Source: Gilvimarinus chinensis DSM 19667
GTDB lineage: Bacteria > Pseudomonadota > Gammaproteobacteria > Pseudomonadales > Cellvibrionaceae
Assembly (NCBI RefSeq): GCF_000377745.1
Contig: NZ_KB898706.1
Coordinates: 558,001-622,000 of the forward strand
Reading direction: 5' to 3'
DNA length: 64,000 bases
The notes under the pieces are model-generated. The model had not been told where the DNA came from and searched no databases. It was given only the letters and a program-made list of their open reading frames with translations. This document shows, one piece after another, positions 18,652-27,331 of the stretch; position 1 is the stretch's first letter, and each line of letters starts with the position of its first letter. The position numbers and the translations under genes were made by a program.

Positions 18652-19799
18652 TAGTTTATCCCCCGGTCTTGCACGATGAGGGCGTTATTGTTGCCGCCAA
18701 AAGCAAAGCAGTTCAGCAAATAATAACCAGGCGTGGCATCCGTGGGGGTGCTGAGTATATTCATGCCCAGTTTGTTATCTACTGGGGTGCCCGGATTGAT
18801 GGGTAGCTTACCTTGTTGCAGGCAGCCCAGCATCAGTGCGGTTTCAATTGCGCCGCAGGCTCCTAAGGTGTGCCCGATGTAAGGCTTGATTACAAATCCT
18901 GGCGGTGGTTTATCAAAGGTCAGATGCATGGCCGCCGCCTCTGCCTCGTCATTAAGAAGCGATGCGGTACCGTGCAGTTTTACGGCCCTAATATCCTCCG
19001 CGCGTAGTCCGCAATTTTGATACGCCGCCTGGATGACTTTGGCCAATTCTGCGCCGCTTGAGTGCGCTGCCGTCAGGCTGTGGTTGTCGGTGCATATCGC
19101 CCCGCCAGTAAGACTCCAGCGCCTTTGTTCGCTCGGTGTATGGCGTTCGTGGCTTAGCAACAAAGCTCCGCAACCGTCACCGAGTATTAAACCGTCGCGA
19201 TGTGGTGCGAAAGAGGCCATAACCCCCGTGGGTGAAATGAGTCCCAGGCCGTAAAAGCCGAGCGCGCTGGTGGCGTTGATGTGCTCGGTGCCGATTACTA
19301 TTGCATGATCAACCTGACCCTGCTTTATAAGGCGGTTGGCGTATAGCAGTGCGTTTGCGCTGGAGGTGCAGGCCGTGGAATAAGTGCTTCTTACAGGGCC
19401 GAGGCCGAGCGAATCTCCCAGCCTTTGCGCTATTTTTCCATAGCCGATAATGGGCATGGCAACCGCACTATCTTTGCCCTGGCTTTCAAGTGCCTGTCGG
19501 TATTGCTGCTCGGAAATATGGACATCGAAAGAGGAGGAGCCAATCAACAAAGCTGTGCGTTTTCGCTCTTGTGCATTCAACGCGCCTTGCTCAATCAGGT
19601 GCTGCACGGTCTCTTTCAGCTCCTCATAAAAATCAGCCTGTCTGGGGGCCGAAAAATATGGCAGCGTGATTTTTTCACACCGTTGTGAAAAGGACACTGA
19701 ACCCGTGTTGGTTTCAGAGCGCAGCAGTCGCGGGACTGCCTCGGCAATATTTTCTCCTAGGGCGCTGCGGGCACTAAAACTGCGGATAATGGCGCTCAT
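18651..19799 (-). CDS. Beta-ketoacyl-ACP synthase (FabF/KAS II type)
   Basis: A 382-residue condensing enzyme with the full catalytic set: Cys144 in STACTSSANAL, His in KLHGTASLLNDEAE and His in YIGHTLGACGA, plus the C-terminal FAFGGNNNALIV. It extends an acyl chain on ACP by two carbons. Its start overlaps the stop of the ACP gene (ATGA) and its stop overlaps the chain-length-factor-like gene, giving a tight ACP-KS-CLF set on the minus strand. With the dar-like genes next door it may build resorcinol chains rather than the polyene. Confidence 0.9.
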   Translation of the reverse strand: MSAIIRSFSARSALGENIAEAVPRLLRSETNTGSVSFSQRCEKITLPYFSAPRQADFYEELKETVQHLIEQGALNAQERKRTALLIGSSSFDVHISEQQYRQALESQGKDSAVAMPIIGYGKIAQRLGDSLGLGPVRSTYSTACTSSANALLYANRLIKQGQVDHAIVIGTEHINATSALGFYGLGLISPTGVMASFAPHRDGLILGDGCGALLLSHERHTPSEQRRWSLTGGAICTDNHSLTAAHSSGAELAKVIQAAYQNCGLRAEDIRAVKLHGTASLLNDEAEAAAMHLTFDKPPPGFVIKPYIGHTLGACGAIETALMLGCLQQGKLPINPGTPVDNKLGMNILSTPTDATPGYYLLNCFAFGGNNNALIVQDRGIN

Positions 19800-20068
19800 T
19801 GGGTTGACTGTTGGGCGATGGTGTTGGCCAGAGTGTTGATGCTTTTTAATGCCCGTTGGGCCGCCGTGTTGCCTTCAATGCGCACGCCATATTGGTTTTT
19901 TACCGCCATGCATATTTGCAGTACGTCGAGGGAGTCCAGTTCCAGTTTGCCCCGCAGCAGCGGTGCATCATCGTCAATATCCTCAACGGTAAACTCGTCT
20001 TTGTCGCACTCTTCAATGATCAATTGTTTTAATGCTGTTTTTAATTCAGTGGTAACCGTTTGAGGCAT
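19796..20068 (-). CDS. Acyl carrier protein
   Basis: A 90-residue ACP with the phosphopantetheine attachment serine in KLELDSLDVLQ (Ser46) and an acidic helix before it (DKDEFTVEDIDDDAP). Its 5' end overlaps the ABC permease gene by 23 bases, and its 3' end overlaps the ketosynthase start. It belongs to the five-gene minus-strand operon 22129-17797 and probably serves the ketosynthase encoded next to it. Confidence 0.9.
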   Translation of the reverse strand: MPQTVTTELKTALKQLIIEECDKDEFTVEDIDDDAPLLRGKLELDSLDVLQICMAVKNQYGVRIEGNTAAQRALKSINTLANTIAQQSTQ

Positions 20069-21230
20069 GCCGGGTGCTCCGTTTTAGAATCATCGTAGCC
20101 AAAATAAATAAAATAATAGCCAGGCTTATTAATTTTATTGCCGGGGTGTAAATTGCGCTCCATCCGCCCTGTCGCACAATGAGTTCGATAAAGCCGCTGA
20201 GTGCCCAGTGCATGGGAGAAAATTCGGCAATGGTCTGAAGATTGTCGGGCATCATAAAGACCGGCACCATAACCCCGCCAAGTGCAGCCAGCAATAGATT
20301 GCCTGCCGCACTGCTGATCGAGGCCTGTTGAATGGTGTGAGTGCTGGCTGCAATAAGACATGCACACGAGAGCGCGGCAAGGCTTGTGGCTATTCCCATG
20401 ACTGCCAGTGCGGGTAAGTTAGTGTTTGTAAGCGATAATTGATCACCGCCCAGCAGCGGCAAAATATAAATGCCAACCGCAAGCATCAGCGTGAGTTGAA
20501 GCAAATTAATTAAGAAATAAGGTAAAAGTTTTGCACCGTAGATAAGCGCAACTGGAGCCCCCAGCGTGCGTAGCCTTGCAAGCGTACGTTGATTCCGCTC
20601 TTCGATGATTGTGGTTGATAAAGGTACCGCGATAAAAAACATAGCAAAAATAAGCCACGCAGGAACATTTTGCTGCACAGCGGTGGGGGTTATGGCATTG
20701 GTGCTCTGCGCGGGGTCGGTGGTGGCAATAAAATGAGTTAAGAGAAACTCGCGCTCCGCGTATTCGCTGTCGTGTCCCAGTTCATTGGCGATATTTATGG
20801 CTCGCATGCGGCCTACGGCCTCTTGAACCGCGGCGCGAATCAAAGATCTTTCTCGTACCCCCAGCTCAGGTGCAAAGCTCAAGATCAACCCTGGCTGATC
20901 GGAGGTGGCTTCCAGAGCCTGGTCAAAGTGCGGCGTAAACGAAATAGCAAACACCTCGGCGTTAGTGCTGAGAGGTCCGTCTCCTCGCTGCAGGGCGAGA
21001 TAGCGTGATCGCTTAAACTCTCGCTCAAGGGCGAGGCCGTTAAAGGACTGGGTTTGGCCTGTCAGGTAACCTGGAAACTGGGCGGTTTGTTCGCTGCCAA
21101 AACGATCCTGCAAGGCCAGTGACATGATGATGATAAACAGCGCCGGCATCGCAAAAAGAAGGGCCTGGGCGTGCCAGTCACGCATCAACAGTAGGCTTTC
21201 CTTGCGCACAGAGGCGATGAACCTTCTCAT
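20046..21230 (-). CDS. ABC transporter permease (ABC-2 type)
   Basis: A 394-residue inner-membrane protein with the ABC-2 export permease layout: one N-terminal transmembrane helix (about 22-42), a large extracytoplasmic domain (about 43-185) and five or so C-terminal helices beginning near WLIFAMFFIAVPLSTTIIEER. ABC-2 permeases export lipids, polyketides or polysaccharides. It starts on the last bases of the ATPase gene (ATGA overlap), so the two form one transporter. Its place inside an ACP-ketosynthase operon suggests export of the pathway product or an intermediate. Confidence 0.9.
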   Translation of the reverse strand: MRRFIASVRKESLLLMRDWHAQALLFAMPALFIIIMSLALQDRFGSEQTAQFPGYLTGQTQSFNGLALEREFKRSRYLALQRGDGPLSTNAEVFAISFTPHFDQALEATSDQPGLILSFAPELGVRERSLIRAAVQEAVGRMRAINIANELGHDSEYAEREFLLTHFIATTDPAQSTNAITPTAVQQNVPAWLIFAMFFIAVPLSTTIIEERNQRTLARLRTLGAPVALIYGAKLLPYFLINLLQLTLMLAVGIYILPLLGGDQLSLTNTNLPALAVMGIATSLAALSCACLIAASTHTIQQASISSAAGNLLLAALGGVMVPVFMMPDNLQTIAEFSPMHWALSGFIELIVRQGGWSAIYTPAIKLISLAIILFILATMILKRSTRHASNGYH

Positions 21231-22129
21231 GGTTTGACCTCTGTTCTAGCCAGACATTGAAGGTAGACTTCTTCAAGGCGGCGTTGGCCAATGTTAAGTG
21301 TGGTTAATGAGACGCCTGCATGGTCTAACGCTTTTATCAGGCCGGGTAGCGTCAGTTGGGCCTTGTCTAGGTCGCAGCGGTATGCGTTAGCAGATACTTG
21401 AGACAGCGAAAGGCGCTGACAAAGAGAGCTGTCGATAGCCACCGCTGAGCTAAAGCGTACCTGTGAAGCTGCCTCTGTGAGCAGAGTGTGGGTGTCTCCT
21501 TGTAACAGGATTTTTCCTTGGTGCATAACCGCCACTCGGTTTGCGATGGCCTCTACTTCGTCCAGTAAGTGCGAGGTATAGATAATGGCGCAGCCAGAGT
21601 GACTCTGTGCTCGCACGGCAGCGAGAATATCCAGGCGTGATTTTGGGTCAACATTGGCCGTCGGCTCGTCAAGGATCAGTAACTTGGGCTGCTGCAGAAG
21701 TGCGATGGCAAAGTTAAGGCGGCGCTTGTAGCCGCCCGACAGTTTCTCTGCTCGGGTCTTGGCTACCTCGCTCAGTCCAGTTTGCTCCAGACTTTGGTGG
21801 ATTCTTGCGCGTATGGTGTGACGATCCAATGGTAATAGCCCGGCGAAGTAGGAGAGGTTTTCCCGCACGGTAAGGCGAGGATAAAACGCATATTCCTGGG
21901 GTACCAGGGCAATATCACTTTTGCCCAGCTGTATCTGAGCATTGTCAAGCAGGACCTCACCGTGAGAGGGGGTTAACTGGCCTGTCACCAGTGCGGCCAG
22001 TGTTGACTTGCCTGCGCCATTAGGTCCGAGTAAGCCAAGCACCTCACCCGCGGCGACCTGGAGGCTTAATTCATCAATCTGATTCTCGTGCGGGCGATAG
22101 CTAAAACTGACTCGATTTAGACTTAACAT
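21227..22129 (-). CDS. ABC transporter ATP-binding protein
   Basis: A 300-residue ATPase with Walker A LGPNGAGKST near residue 37, the signature KLSGGYKRRLNFAIALL near 133, Walker B LLILDEPTANVDP and the switch histidine in IYTSHLLDE. The C-terminal 80 residues are the extension typical of ABC-2 drug/lipid exporters. It is the first gene of the minus-strand operon, and 136 bases separate it from the divergent chain-length-factor gene. That gap must hold the promoters for both directions, but I could not assign them. Confidence 0.93.
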   Translation of the reverse strand: MLSLNRVSFSYRPHENQIDELSLQVAAGEVLGLLGPNGAGKSTLAALVTGQLTPSHGEVLLDNAQIQLGKSDIALVPQEYAFYPRLTVRENLSYFAGLLPLDRHTIRARIHQSLEQTGLSEVAKTRAEKLSGGYKRRLNFAIALLQQPKLLILDEPTANVDPKSRLDILAAVRAQSHSGCAIIYTSHLLDEVEAIANRVAVMHQGKILLQGDTHTLLTEAASQVRFSSAVAIDSSLCQRLSLSQVSANAYRCDLDKAQLTLPGLIKALDHAGVSLTTLNIGQRRLEEVYLQCLARTEVKP

Positions 22130-22265
22130 GAGGATCTTCGTGGGAAAAGCGGCAACTATACTGTTTTTGGCTGCATTTTCCGAGGATTATGGGGTTAATT
22201 TGTCACTGTTTCTGGATACAAGGTCGTGTAAAATGGCGCACCTATTTGATTAGGCGTGTGGAAAA

Positions 22266-23000
22266 ATGCAGATATGGCTGACTCACTGCAATGCGTGGGC
22301 ACCTGGCTACAGCGACGTAGAACAGTGGCGAGAGTTTACCGTACAGAGTTTACCCGCTGGGGATGAAAAACCAGCAGCTAGCGGCGTACCGGCCATTTTG
22401 CGGCGGCGGTTGACCCGCTGGGGGCGTCAGGCTTTTGAGGTGGCCGAGCAGTTCGGCACTGATTGGCCGGACAGTGCGCCCGTGATTTTTTCGTCCCGTC
22501 ATGGAGACACTGGGCGAACCTTTAAGCTGCTGCAATCGCTCGCCAATAACGAGCCGTTATCGCCCAATGGTTTTAGCTTGTCGGTGCATAACTCCGCGCT
22601 GGGGTTGTTCAGCATTATAAAAAAACTGCAGGCGCCCACGGTGGCGATGGCGGGCGGGCGAGATACTCTGGCTTGTGCTTGGCAAGAGGCCGTAAGCTGG
22701 CTGAGGGATGGGGCCGAGAAAGTGCTTTTAATTCACAGTGAAGAGCCTTTGGCGAGCCTTTACCAGGGTTATGCCGATGAGCGCGAGATGCCCGCCGCCT
22801 TGGCCGTAGTACTTGCCACTAAGCCCTTGACCGGCAGCTGCCCGGTAGAGCTGGTTTGTCACCCCGGGCCGAGCTCAATGCCAGATAGTGCCTCGCAAAT
22901 GGTGGGTTTTTTGGACTGGTGGTTCGGGGATGCTCCGCAGTGGCAGTCGCACACGTCTCGTCATGTGTGGGAGTGGAGGCGGGGCAGTGCTTGCGTTTAA
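22266..23000 (+). CDS. Ketosynthase chain-length factor (ApeC-like)
   Basis: A 244-residue protein of the PF13723 type (N-terminal ketosynthase-like domain only). The diagnostic segment is FSLSVHNSALGLFSIIKKL near 103-121, followed by AMAGGRDTLACAWQEA, where ketosynthases carry their nucleophilic Cys. None is present, as expected for a non-catalytic chain-length factor. In aryl polyene synthesis such a subunit pairs with a ketosynthase. Candidate partners are the enzymes encoded at 35040, 37421 or 38635. It opens the long plus-strand operon that runs to 39861. Confidence 0.82.
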   Translation: MQIWLTHCNAWAPGYSDVEQWREFTVQSLPAGDEKPAASGVPAILRRRLTRWGRQAFEVAEQFGTDWPDSAPVIFSSRHGDTGRTFKLLQSLANNEPLSPNGFSLSVHNSALGLFSIIKKLQAPTVAMAGGRDTLACAWQEAVSWLRDGAEKVLLIHSEEPLASLYQGYADEREMPAALAVVLATKPLTGSCPVELVCHPGPSSMPDSASQMVGFLDWWFGDAPQWQSHTSRHVWEWRRGSACV

Positions 23001-23772
23001 ACGTGTGTTGGATCGAGGCTGGAGAACGCTGGCAACGGGCTTTTGTTTTGCTTTGTTCTCGCTGTTAGCGCTAGCTCAGACCCTTATGGTGTTTCCGGTC
23101 ATCTATCTTCTGCCCGGATCACGAAAAGCAAAGGCCGCCAGGGTGAGGCGATTGCAAAGGTTCAGTTTCAGCGGCTTTGTGGCTTTGATGGAGTGGCTGG
23201 GGTTGATAAGCGTTACGCGCCATAACACAGCGCTGTTGCAGCAGGCTAAAGGGTGCCTGGTTGTGGCTAACCACCCAACGCTGATTGATGTGGTTATATT
23301 GTTTGCGCTGTTGCCAGAGGCCAACTGTGTGGTGAAAGGCGATCTTTGGCGCAATTTGTACATCCGCGGGGTGATGCGCGCGGGGGGGTTTATCAGCAAT
23401 GCCAGTGGTGATGAGTTGTTGCAAGGGTGCCAACAGGCACTGGACGATGGTCAGGCGGTGCTGATTTTCCCGGAAGGTTCACGTAGTGTTCCCGGACAAC
23501 CGTTAGCGTTTAAACGGGGGCTGGCGAACGTGGCTGTGAGAAGTCAGGCGCCAATTTTGACGGCGTTTATTACCTGCGAGCCGCTAACTTTGGTTAAGGG
23601 TGCACCTTGGTATCAAATTCCGCCTAGGCGAGCCGATATCCATGTGTATTTTCACGAGATTATTAACCCTGAACAAGTCATAGAAGGGTTTGATGACAAA
23701 CCTCGGGCGGCGCGCTTGCTAACACGATATTTAGAACATTATTTTGAAGAAGGTTTAAAGCGCTATGGCTGA
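22987..23772 (+). CDS. Lysophospholipid/1-acylglycerol-3-phosphate acyltransferase (PlsC-like)
   Basis: A 261-residue membrane-associated acyltransferase. The HX4D box is VVANHPTLIDVVI and the substrate motif is IFPEGSRSVPG. A hydrophobic N-terminal helix (about 15-36) anchors it to the membrane. I start it at GTG 22987, which has GGAGG seven bases upstream, rather than the in-frame ATG at 22888, which lies inside the previous gene. The 14-base overlap then fits the packing of this operon. It may acylate a lipid anchor for the polyene; the substrate cannot be told from sequence. Confidence 0.87.
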   Translation: MLAFKRVLDRGWRTLATGFCFALFSLLALAQTLMVFPVIYLLPGSRKAKAARVRRLQRFSFSGFVALMEWLGLISVTRHNTALLQQAKGCLVVANHPTLIDVVILFALLPEANCVVKGDLWRNLYIRGVMRAGGFISNASGDELLQGCQQALDDGQAVLIFPEGSRSVPGQPLAFKRGLANVAVRSQAPILTAFITCEPLTLVKGAPWYQIPPRRADIHVYFHEIINPEQVIEGFDDKPRAARLLTRYLEHYFEEGLKRYG

Positions 23773-24025
23773 TATCGATAATGATATTAAACAAATGATT
23801 ATTTCTGAGTTGGAGCTTGAGGATGTAGAAGTCGAGGATATCGACACTCAGGCTCCACTGTTTGGTGAGGGCTTGGGCCTCGATTCTATCGATGCTCTGG
23901 AGCTGGGGTTAGCGCTGCAGAAGCGTTTTAATGTAAAAATAGATGCAAACTCAGACCAGAATAAGGAACATTTTCGCAGTGTCGCAAGCCTGCGAGAGTT
24001 TGTTTTGGCTCAAACTGCCTCGTAG
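23765..24025 (+). CDS. Acyl carrier protein
   Basis: An 86-residue acidic ACP with the attachment serine Ser41 in GLGLDSIDALEL. The preceding loop (TQAPLFGEG) is typical of aryl polyene and other secondary carrier proteins. It overlaps the acyltransferase stop by eight bases and is followed by a second ACP, a pairing seen in aryl polyene clusters (ApeE/ApeF). Which of the two carries the starter and which the growing chain cannot be decided from the sequence. Confidence 0.92.
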   Translation: MADIDNDIKQMIISELELEDVEVEDIDTQAPLFGEGLGLDSIDALELGLALQKRFNVKIDANSDQNKEHFRSVASLREFVLAQTAS

Positions 24026-24046
24026 GCCTGAGAATATAGAATTACC

Positions 24047-24295
24047 ATGACTAAAGATGAAATCTACAACGAATTAAAAAACGTCCTGATCAACTCGTTT
24101 ATGATCGAGGAGGGGGATATATCGCCTCAGGCTGACCTCTACAATGACCTGGACTTCGACAGTATTGATGCGATTGATCTGGCCGCTAAGATTCACAGCG
24201 TCACAGGCAAGCAACTCAAGCCCGAGCAGTTCAAGGGTGTGCGAACCATTGGTGATGCGGTCAATGTTATTGACGAGTTGCTGAGGGCGGAGTGA
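24047..24295 (+). CDS. Acyl carrier protein
   Basis: An 82-residue ACP with the attachment serine Ser39 in DLDFDSIDAIDLAAKI. It differs clearly from the preceding ACP (for example EQFKGVRTIGDAVN in helix III), so this is not a recent duplication. Its stop overlaps the GTG start of the next gene. In aryl polyene systems two ACPs are needed, one for loading and extension and one for transfer. Confidence 0.92.
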   Translation: MTKDEIYNELKNVLINSFMIEEGDISPQADLYNDLDFDSIDAIDLAAKIHSVTGKQLKPEQFKGVRTIGDAVNVIDELLRAE

Positions 24296-24852
24296 CCAGA
24301 ACTCTGGGGGTTTTGGCGGCGCTGGTGTTGCTGCTTTATCCACTCATTGTTTATTTTGCGGGTAACTGGCTTGAGCCGCGATTAGTGGGTGTGATTCTGG
24401 CTGGGGGGTATGGAGTACGTCTTCTTTCTAAAGCGCAAAATGGCAAAGCACGCTTAGCAGCGCTTAGCGCCATCGTGTTACTTCTCGTTGTATTGTGGCT
24501 TTGGAATGATGAACGCATGCTTAAGCTCTGGCCTGCGTTTATAAATGTCCTAATGGTTTCTTATTTCAGTTATACCCTGTTTTGCCCACCCACTTTACCT
24601 GCGCGTATGGCAAGTCGGGAGTTTAACGATGGTCTACCCCCGGTGGTAGAGCTTTATACCCGCAGAGTCACCCAGTTATGGATTGTGTTTTTTATTGTTA
24701 ATGGTGCTTTAGCGGCCTACACCGCGCTGTACGCCAGCCGGGAGGTGTGGGCTTTTTACAATGGCTTACTGGCGTATGTGTTGATCGGGCTGTTGTTTGC
24801 ACTGGAATATCTGTACCGGAATTTATTTTTTAAGAAAAAGCATGGATTGTGA
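24292..24852 (+). CDS. Aryl-polyene-cluster inner-membrane protein (COG4648-like)
   Basis: A 186-residue hydrophobic protein with about six predicted transmembrane helices (near 5-24, 30-44, 57-70, 81-98, 128-147 and 156-175) and a central hydrophilic loop (CPPTLPARMASREFNDGLPP). Membrane proteins of this kind are typical companions of the AMP-ligase in aryl polyene clusters. Their role is not established. The start is GTG at 24292 (GTGA overlap with the ACP stop), preceded by GAGGGCGGA. It overlaps the ligase start by 11 bases. Confidence 0.78.
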   Translation: MTRTLGVLAALVLLLYPLIVYFAGNWLEPRLVGVILAGGYGVRLLSKAQNGKARLAALSAIVLLLVVLWLWNDERMLKLWPAFINVLMVSYFSYTLFCPPTLPARMASREFNDGLPPVVELYTRRVTQLWIVFFIVNGALAAYTALYASREVWAFYNGLLAYVLIGLLFALEYLYRNLFFKKKHGL

Positions 24853-26227
24853 GTCATCAGTCAACTTGCGTCGGCAAGGATTAGTTCGCTCAGAGCAGGT
24901 TTTGGCGTACCGTGCTAACGATGTGGTCACCCGAACTGACTTTAGTCGCCAGGTGCTGGCTTTTTATCGTGCCTTGCGTTCGCGTCCCGAGCAACGCATC
25001 TGTTTGTGGTTGGATTCGGGGGTGGATTTCCTCGCCTCTGTTTTGGCCCTTGCGATGGCGGGCAAACGCACGGTTATGCCGCATAATTTACAACCGCAAT
25101 CGGCTCGAGAGCTGCAGCCTCATTTTGATGCGCTGATTGTCGATACCCCCATGCCCGACATCGATTGTCCTCAGTGGAGCCCGCTGGAGTTGATGGCTGT
25201 TGATGGCGATGATTCGGGCGTGGACGATAACGCACTGCAGCAACCTGCTGAATTATTATTGTTTACCTCGGGCAGTACCGGTGCACCGGAACCCGTTATG
25301 AAAACCCTTGCGGATTTTGAGTCTGAGATCACGTCGCTGCAACGGGTCTTTGCAGCGCAAGTGACAACGACACCTGTGGTGGGTACGGTCAGTCATCAGC
25401 ACATCTACGGGCTGCTTCATTTACTGCTTTGGCCGCTGGAGCGCGGGGCTGGTTTTATGGATGCCAGTTGCCACTACCCCGAGATACTGGCGGATTACGC
25501 TGCTCAGTTCGATGAACTGGTTCTGGTGTCCAGCCCCACACATTTAAATCGTTTGCCTGTGAGTGATAAATTTGTCGCAACCGCTCGCTCGTTTAAGGCG
25601 GTCTTTTCCTCTGGCGGGTTATTGTCTGCGGAGGCGTCTCAAGCAATGGCTAATGTGTGCGGCGGCGCGCCTTTGGAGATTCTGGGCAGTACGGAAACGG
25701 GGGGGGTTGCCTGGCGCTGTCAAAGCGATAGTTCTTTATGGCAGCCGTTACCGGGCGTCAGTATTACCACCAATGCTGAACAATCGCTGGTGGTGTGCAG
25801 TGCTCATTTAGGTCATGGCGGACACTTTACCATGGGCGACTGCATCGAGCTGCAGGCTGACGGTCGCTTTCTTTTACGTGGGCGCGCTGATCAGGTTGTC
25901 AAAGTAGAAGGCAAGCGCTTATCTCTGACCGAGCTGGAAAAGCGTTTGTGTGACCAGCCCTGGGTCCGTGAAGCTCGAGCAGCTGTGCTACGGGGCAAGC
26001 GCGATGAAGTGGTGGTTCTGGCTAGTCTCACAACACAAGGTAATGACGAGCTACACAAACGGGGTAAACGAGCGATTAATCAATTGCTGCGAGCCTCTCT
26101 TGTGCAATTTTTTGAGGCGCCGTTATTGCCCCGCCGGTGGCGTTACGTTGTTGAGCTGCCACGCAATAGCCAAGGTAAACTGCCGCAAAGTGCGGTGCTG
26201 AATTACTTTCAGCAGGAGGACGAATGA
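24842..26227 (+). CDS. AMP-dependent acyl/aryl-acid ligase (ApeH-like)
   Basis: A 461-residue adenylate-forming enzyme that should activate the aryl starter acid with ATP and load it on an ACP. Motifs: P-loop LLFTSGSTGAPEPVMK near 136, LGSTETGGVAWR near 279, RGRADQVVKVEGKRL near 346 and the C-terminal lysine in LPRNSQGKLP. It is shorter than most acyl-CoA ligases, with a reduced N-terminal region, as in ApeH-type enzymes. I start it at the ATG at 24842, which overlaps the previous stop. The upstream in-frame ATG would lie deep in the membrane-protein gene. Confidence 0.87.
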   Translation: MDCESSVNLRRQGLVRSEQVLAYRANDVVTRTDFSRQVLAFYRALRSRPEQRICLWLDSGVDFLASVLALAMAGKRTVMPHNLQPQSARELQPHFDALIVDTPMPDIDCPQWSPLELMAVDGDDSGVDDNALQQPAELLLFTSGSTGAPEPVMKTLADFESEITSLQRVFAAQVTTTPVVGTVSHQHIYGLLHLLLWPLERGAGFMDASCHYPEILADYAAQFDELVLVSSPTHLNRLPVSDKFVATARSFKAVFSSGGLLSAEASQAMANVCGGAPLEILGSTETGGVAWRCQSDSSLWQPLPGVSITTNAEQSLVVCSAHLGHGGHFTMGDCIELQADGRFLLRGRADQVVKVEGKRLSLTELEKRLCDQPWVREARAAVLRGKRDEVVVLASLTTQGNDELHKRGKRAINQLLRASLVQFFEAPLLPRRWRYVVELPRNSQGKLPQSAVLNYFQQEDE

Positions 26228-26583
26228 TACCGTTACCTGCCCCAATTGAAACCCTAGAGTCGTCTGCTCAGCGGTTGGTGTGCGAGTTTGATCTTGAGGC
26301 GCAACACCCTTGCTTTGAAGGTCATTTTCAAGGCTTGCCTGTGCTCGCAGGCGTTGTCCAAATCGCTTGGGTCTATCAGCTGGCGCAAACGCATTTTGAT
26401 CCTTCGCTCTCATTTTCTGAGTTGAGGTCTAACAAATTCCAACAGCTGGTGCGCCCACCGGTTCGCCTGCGTTTGACTCTCCAATATCAAGCCGATAAGG
26501 GTTTACTTAAATTCACTTACCAAAATGCTTCGGGTGTGACGGCTAAAGGTGCGGTGGCGGTCGTGGGGCGAGCCGATGACTGA
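26224..26583 (+). CDS. Hotdog-fold dehydratase subunit (ApeI-like)
   Basis: A 119-residue protein with the FabA/FabZ-like motif HPCFEGHFQGLPVLAGVVQ around 30-48, where His in GHF is the expected catalytic-region residue. The C-terminal half (ELRSNKFQQLVRPPVRLRL) matches the strand pattern of short hotdog proteins. It overlaps the ligase stop (ATGA) and the glycosyltransferase start by eight bases. It is the second ApeI-like gene in the cluster and probably works with the ApeP-like protein encoded at 36205 on polyene intermediates. Confidence 0.8.
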   Translation: MIPLPAPIETLESSAQRLVCEFDLEAQHPCFEGHFQGLPVLAGVVQIAWVYQLAQTHFDPSLSFSELRSNKFQQLVRPPVRLRLTLQYQADKGLLKFTYQNASGVTAKGAVAVVGRADD

Positions 26584-27331
26584 GTCGCTGCGCGTGTGCG
26601 CTGTTATTCCCGTATACAATCATGCGCATCTGGTTGGTGACACCCTTGCCCGCCTACAGAGCCAAGGGCTTGATTGTCTCTTGGTGAATGATGGTGGCGA
26701 CGCGCAGGCGACGGCCATTTTAACTGAGCTAAGTCGCACGACAGGCTGCGAGCTTATCGAGCAACGCCCCAATGGTGGTAAAGGCCGCGCAGTGGTTCTG
26801 GGAATGCATCACGCCGCAAATCGTGGCTATACCCACGCGCTGCAAATTGATGCCGATGGCCAGCACGATACCGATGATGTACCGCACCTTTTGGCGCTGG
26901 CGCAGGCCAACCCCGATGCTGTGATTACGGGCATTCCAAATTACGACGACTCAGTGCCAAAGCACAGATTATACAGTCGCTATATAACCCACGTATGGGT
27001 ATGGATAGAGACCCTCTCCTTTGAAATTAAAGATTCGATGTGCGGTTATCGTGTGTATCCGCTAGCGTCCGTGGTAGACCTGTCACGCCAGGTTACGCTG
27101 GGTGGGCGCATGGACTTTGATACCGAGGTGCTGGTACGCCTTTATTGGCGGGGGGTGCGTGTTATCTCGCTACCTACTCGAGTGGTTTACCCTGAGCATG
27201 GAGTGTCTAACTTCCGCCTGTGGCGAGACAATGTGGTGATCAGCTGGATGCATACACGCCTGGTGTGTGGCATGTTGCTGCGTTTGCCAAAGCTGTTGTA
27301 TTGGGCTTTGCGAGGGCGTGGCAATGGCTGA
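26576..27331 (+). CDS. Family 2 glycosyltransferase
   Basis: A 251-residue cytosolic GT-A enzyme with the nucleotide-sugar start VCAVIPVYNHAHLVGDTL, LLVNDGG, and a metal-binding DxD-type element in QIDADGQHDTDD. The acceptor-side motif is DSMCGYRVYP. Family 2 glycosyltransferases are regular members of aryl polyene clusters and may glycosylate the lipid anchor. I start it at the ATG at 26576, overlapping the previous stop. An ATG at 26549 would lie further inside the dehydratase gene. It overlaps the next acyltransferase gene by eight bases. Confidence 0.88.
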   Translation: MTESLRVCAVIPVYNHAHLVGDTLARLQSQGLDCLLVNDGGDAQATAILTELSRTTGCELIEQRPNGGKGRAVVLGMHHAANRGYTHALQIDADGQHDTDDVPHLLALAQANPDAVITGIPNYDDSVPKHRLYSRYITHVWVWIETLSFEIKDSMCGYRVYPLASVVDLSRQVTLGGRMDFDTEVLVRLYWRGVRVISLPTRVVYPEHGVSNFRLWRDNVVISWMHTRLVCGMLLRLPKLLYWALRGRGNG

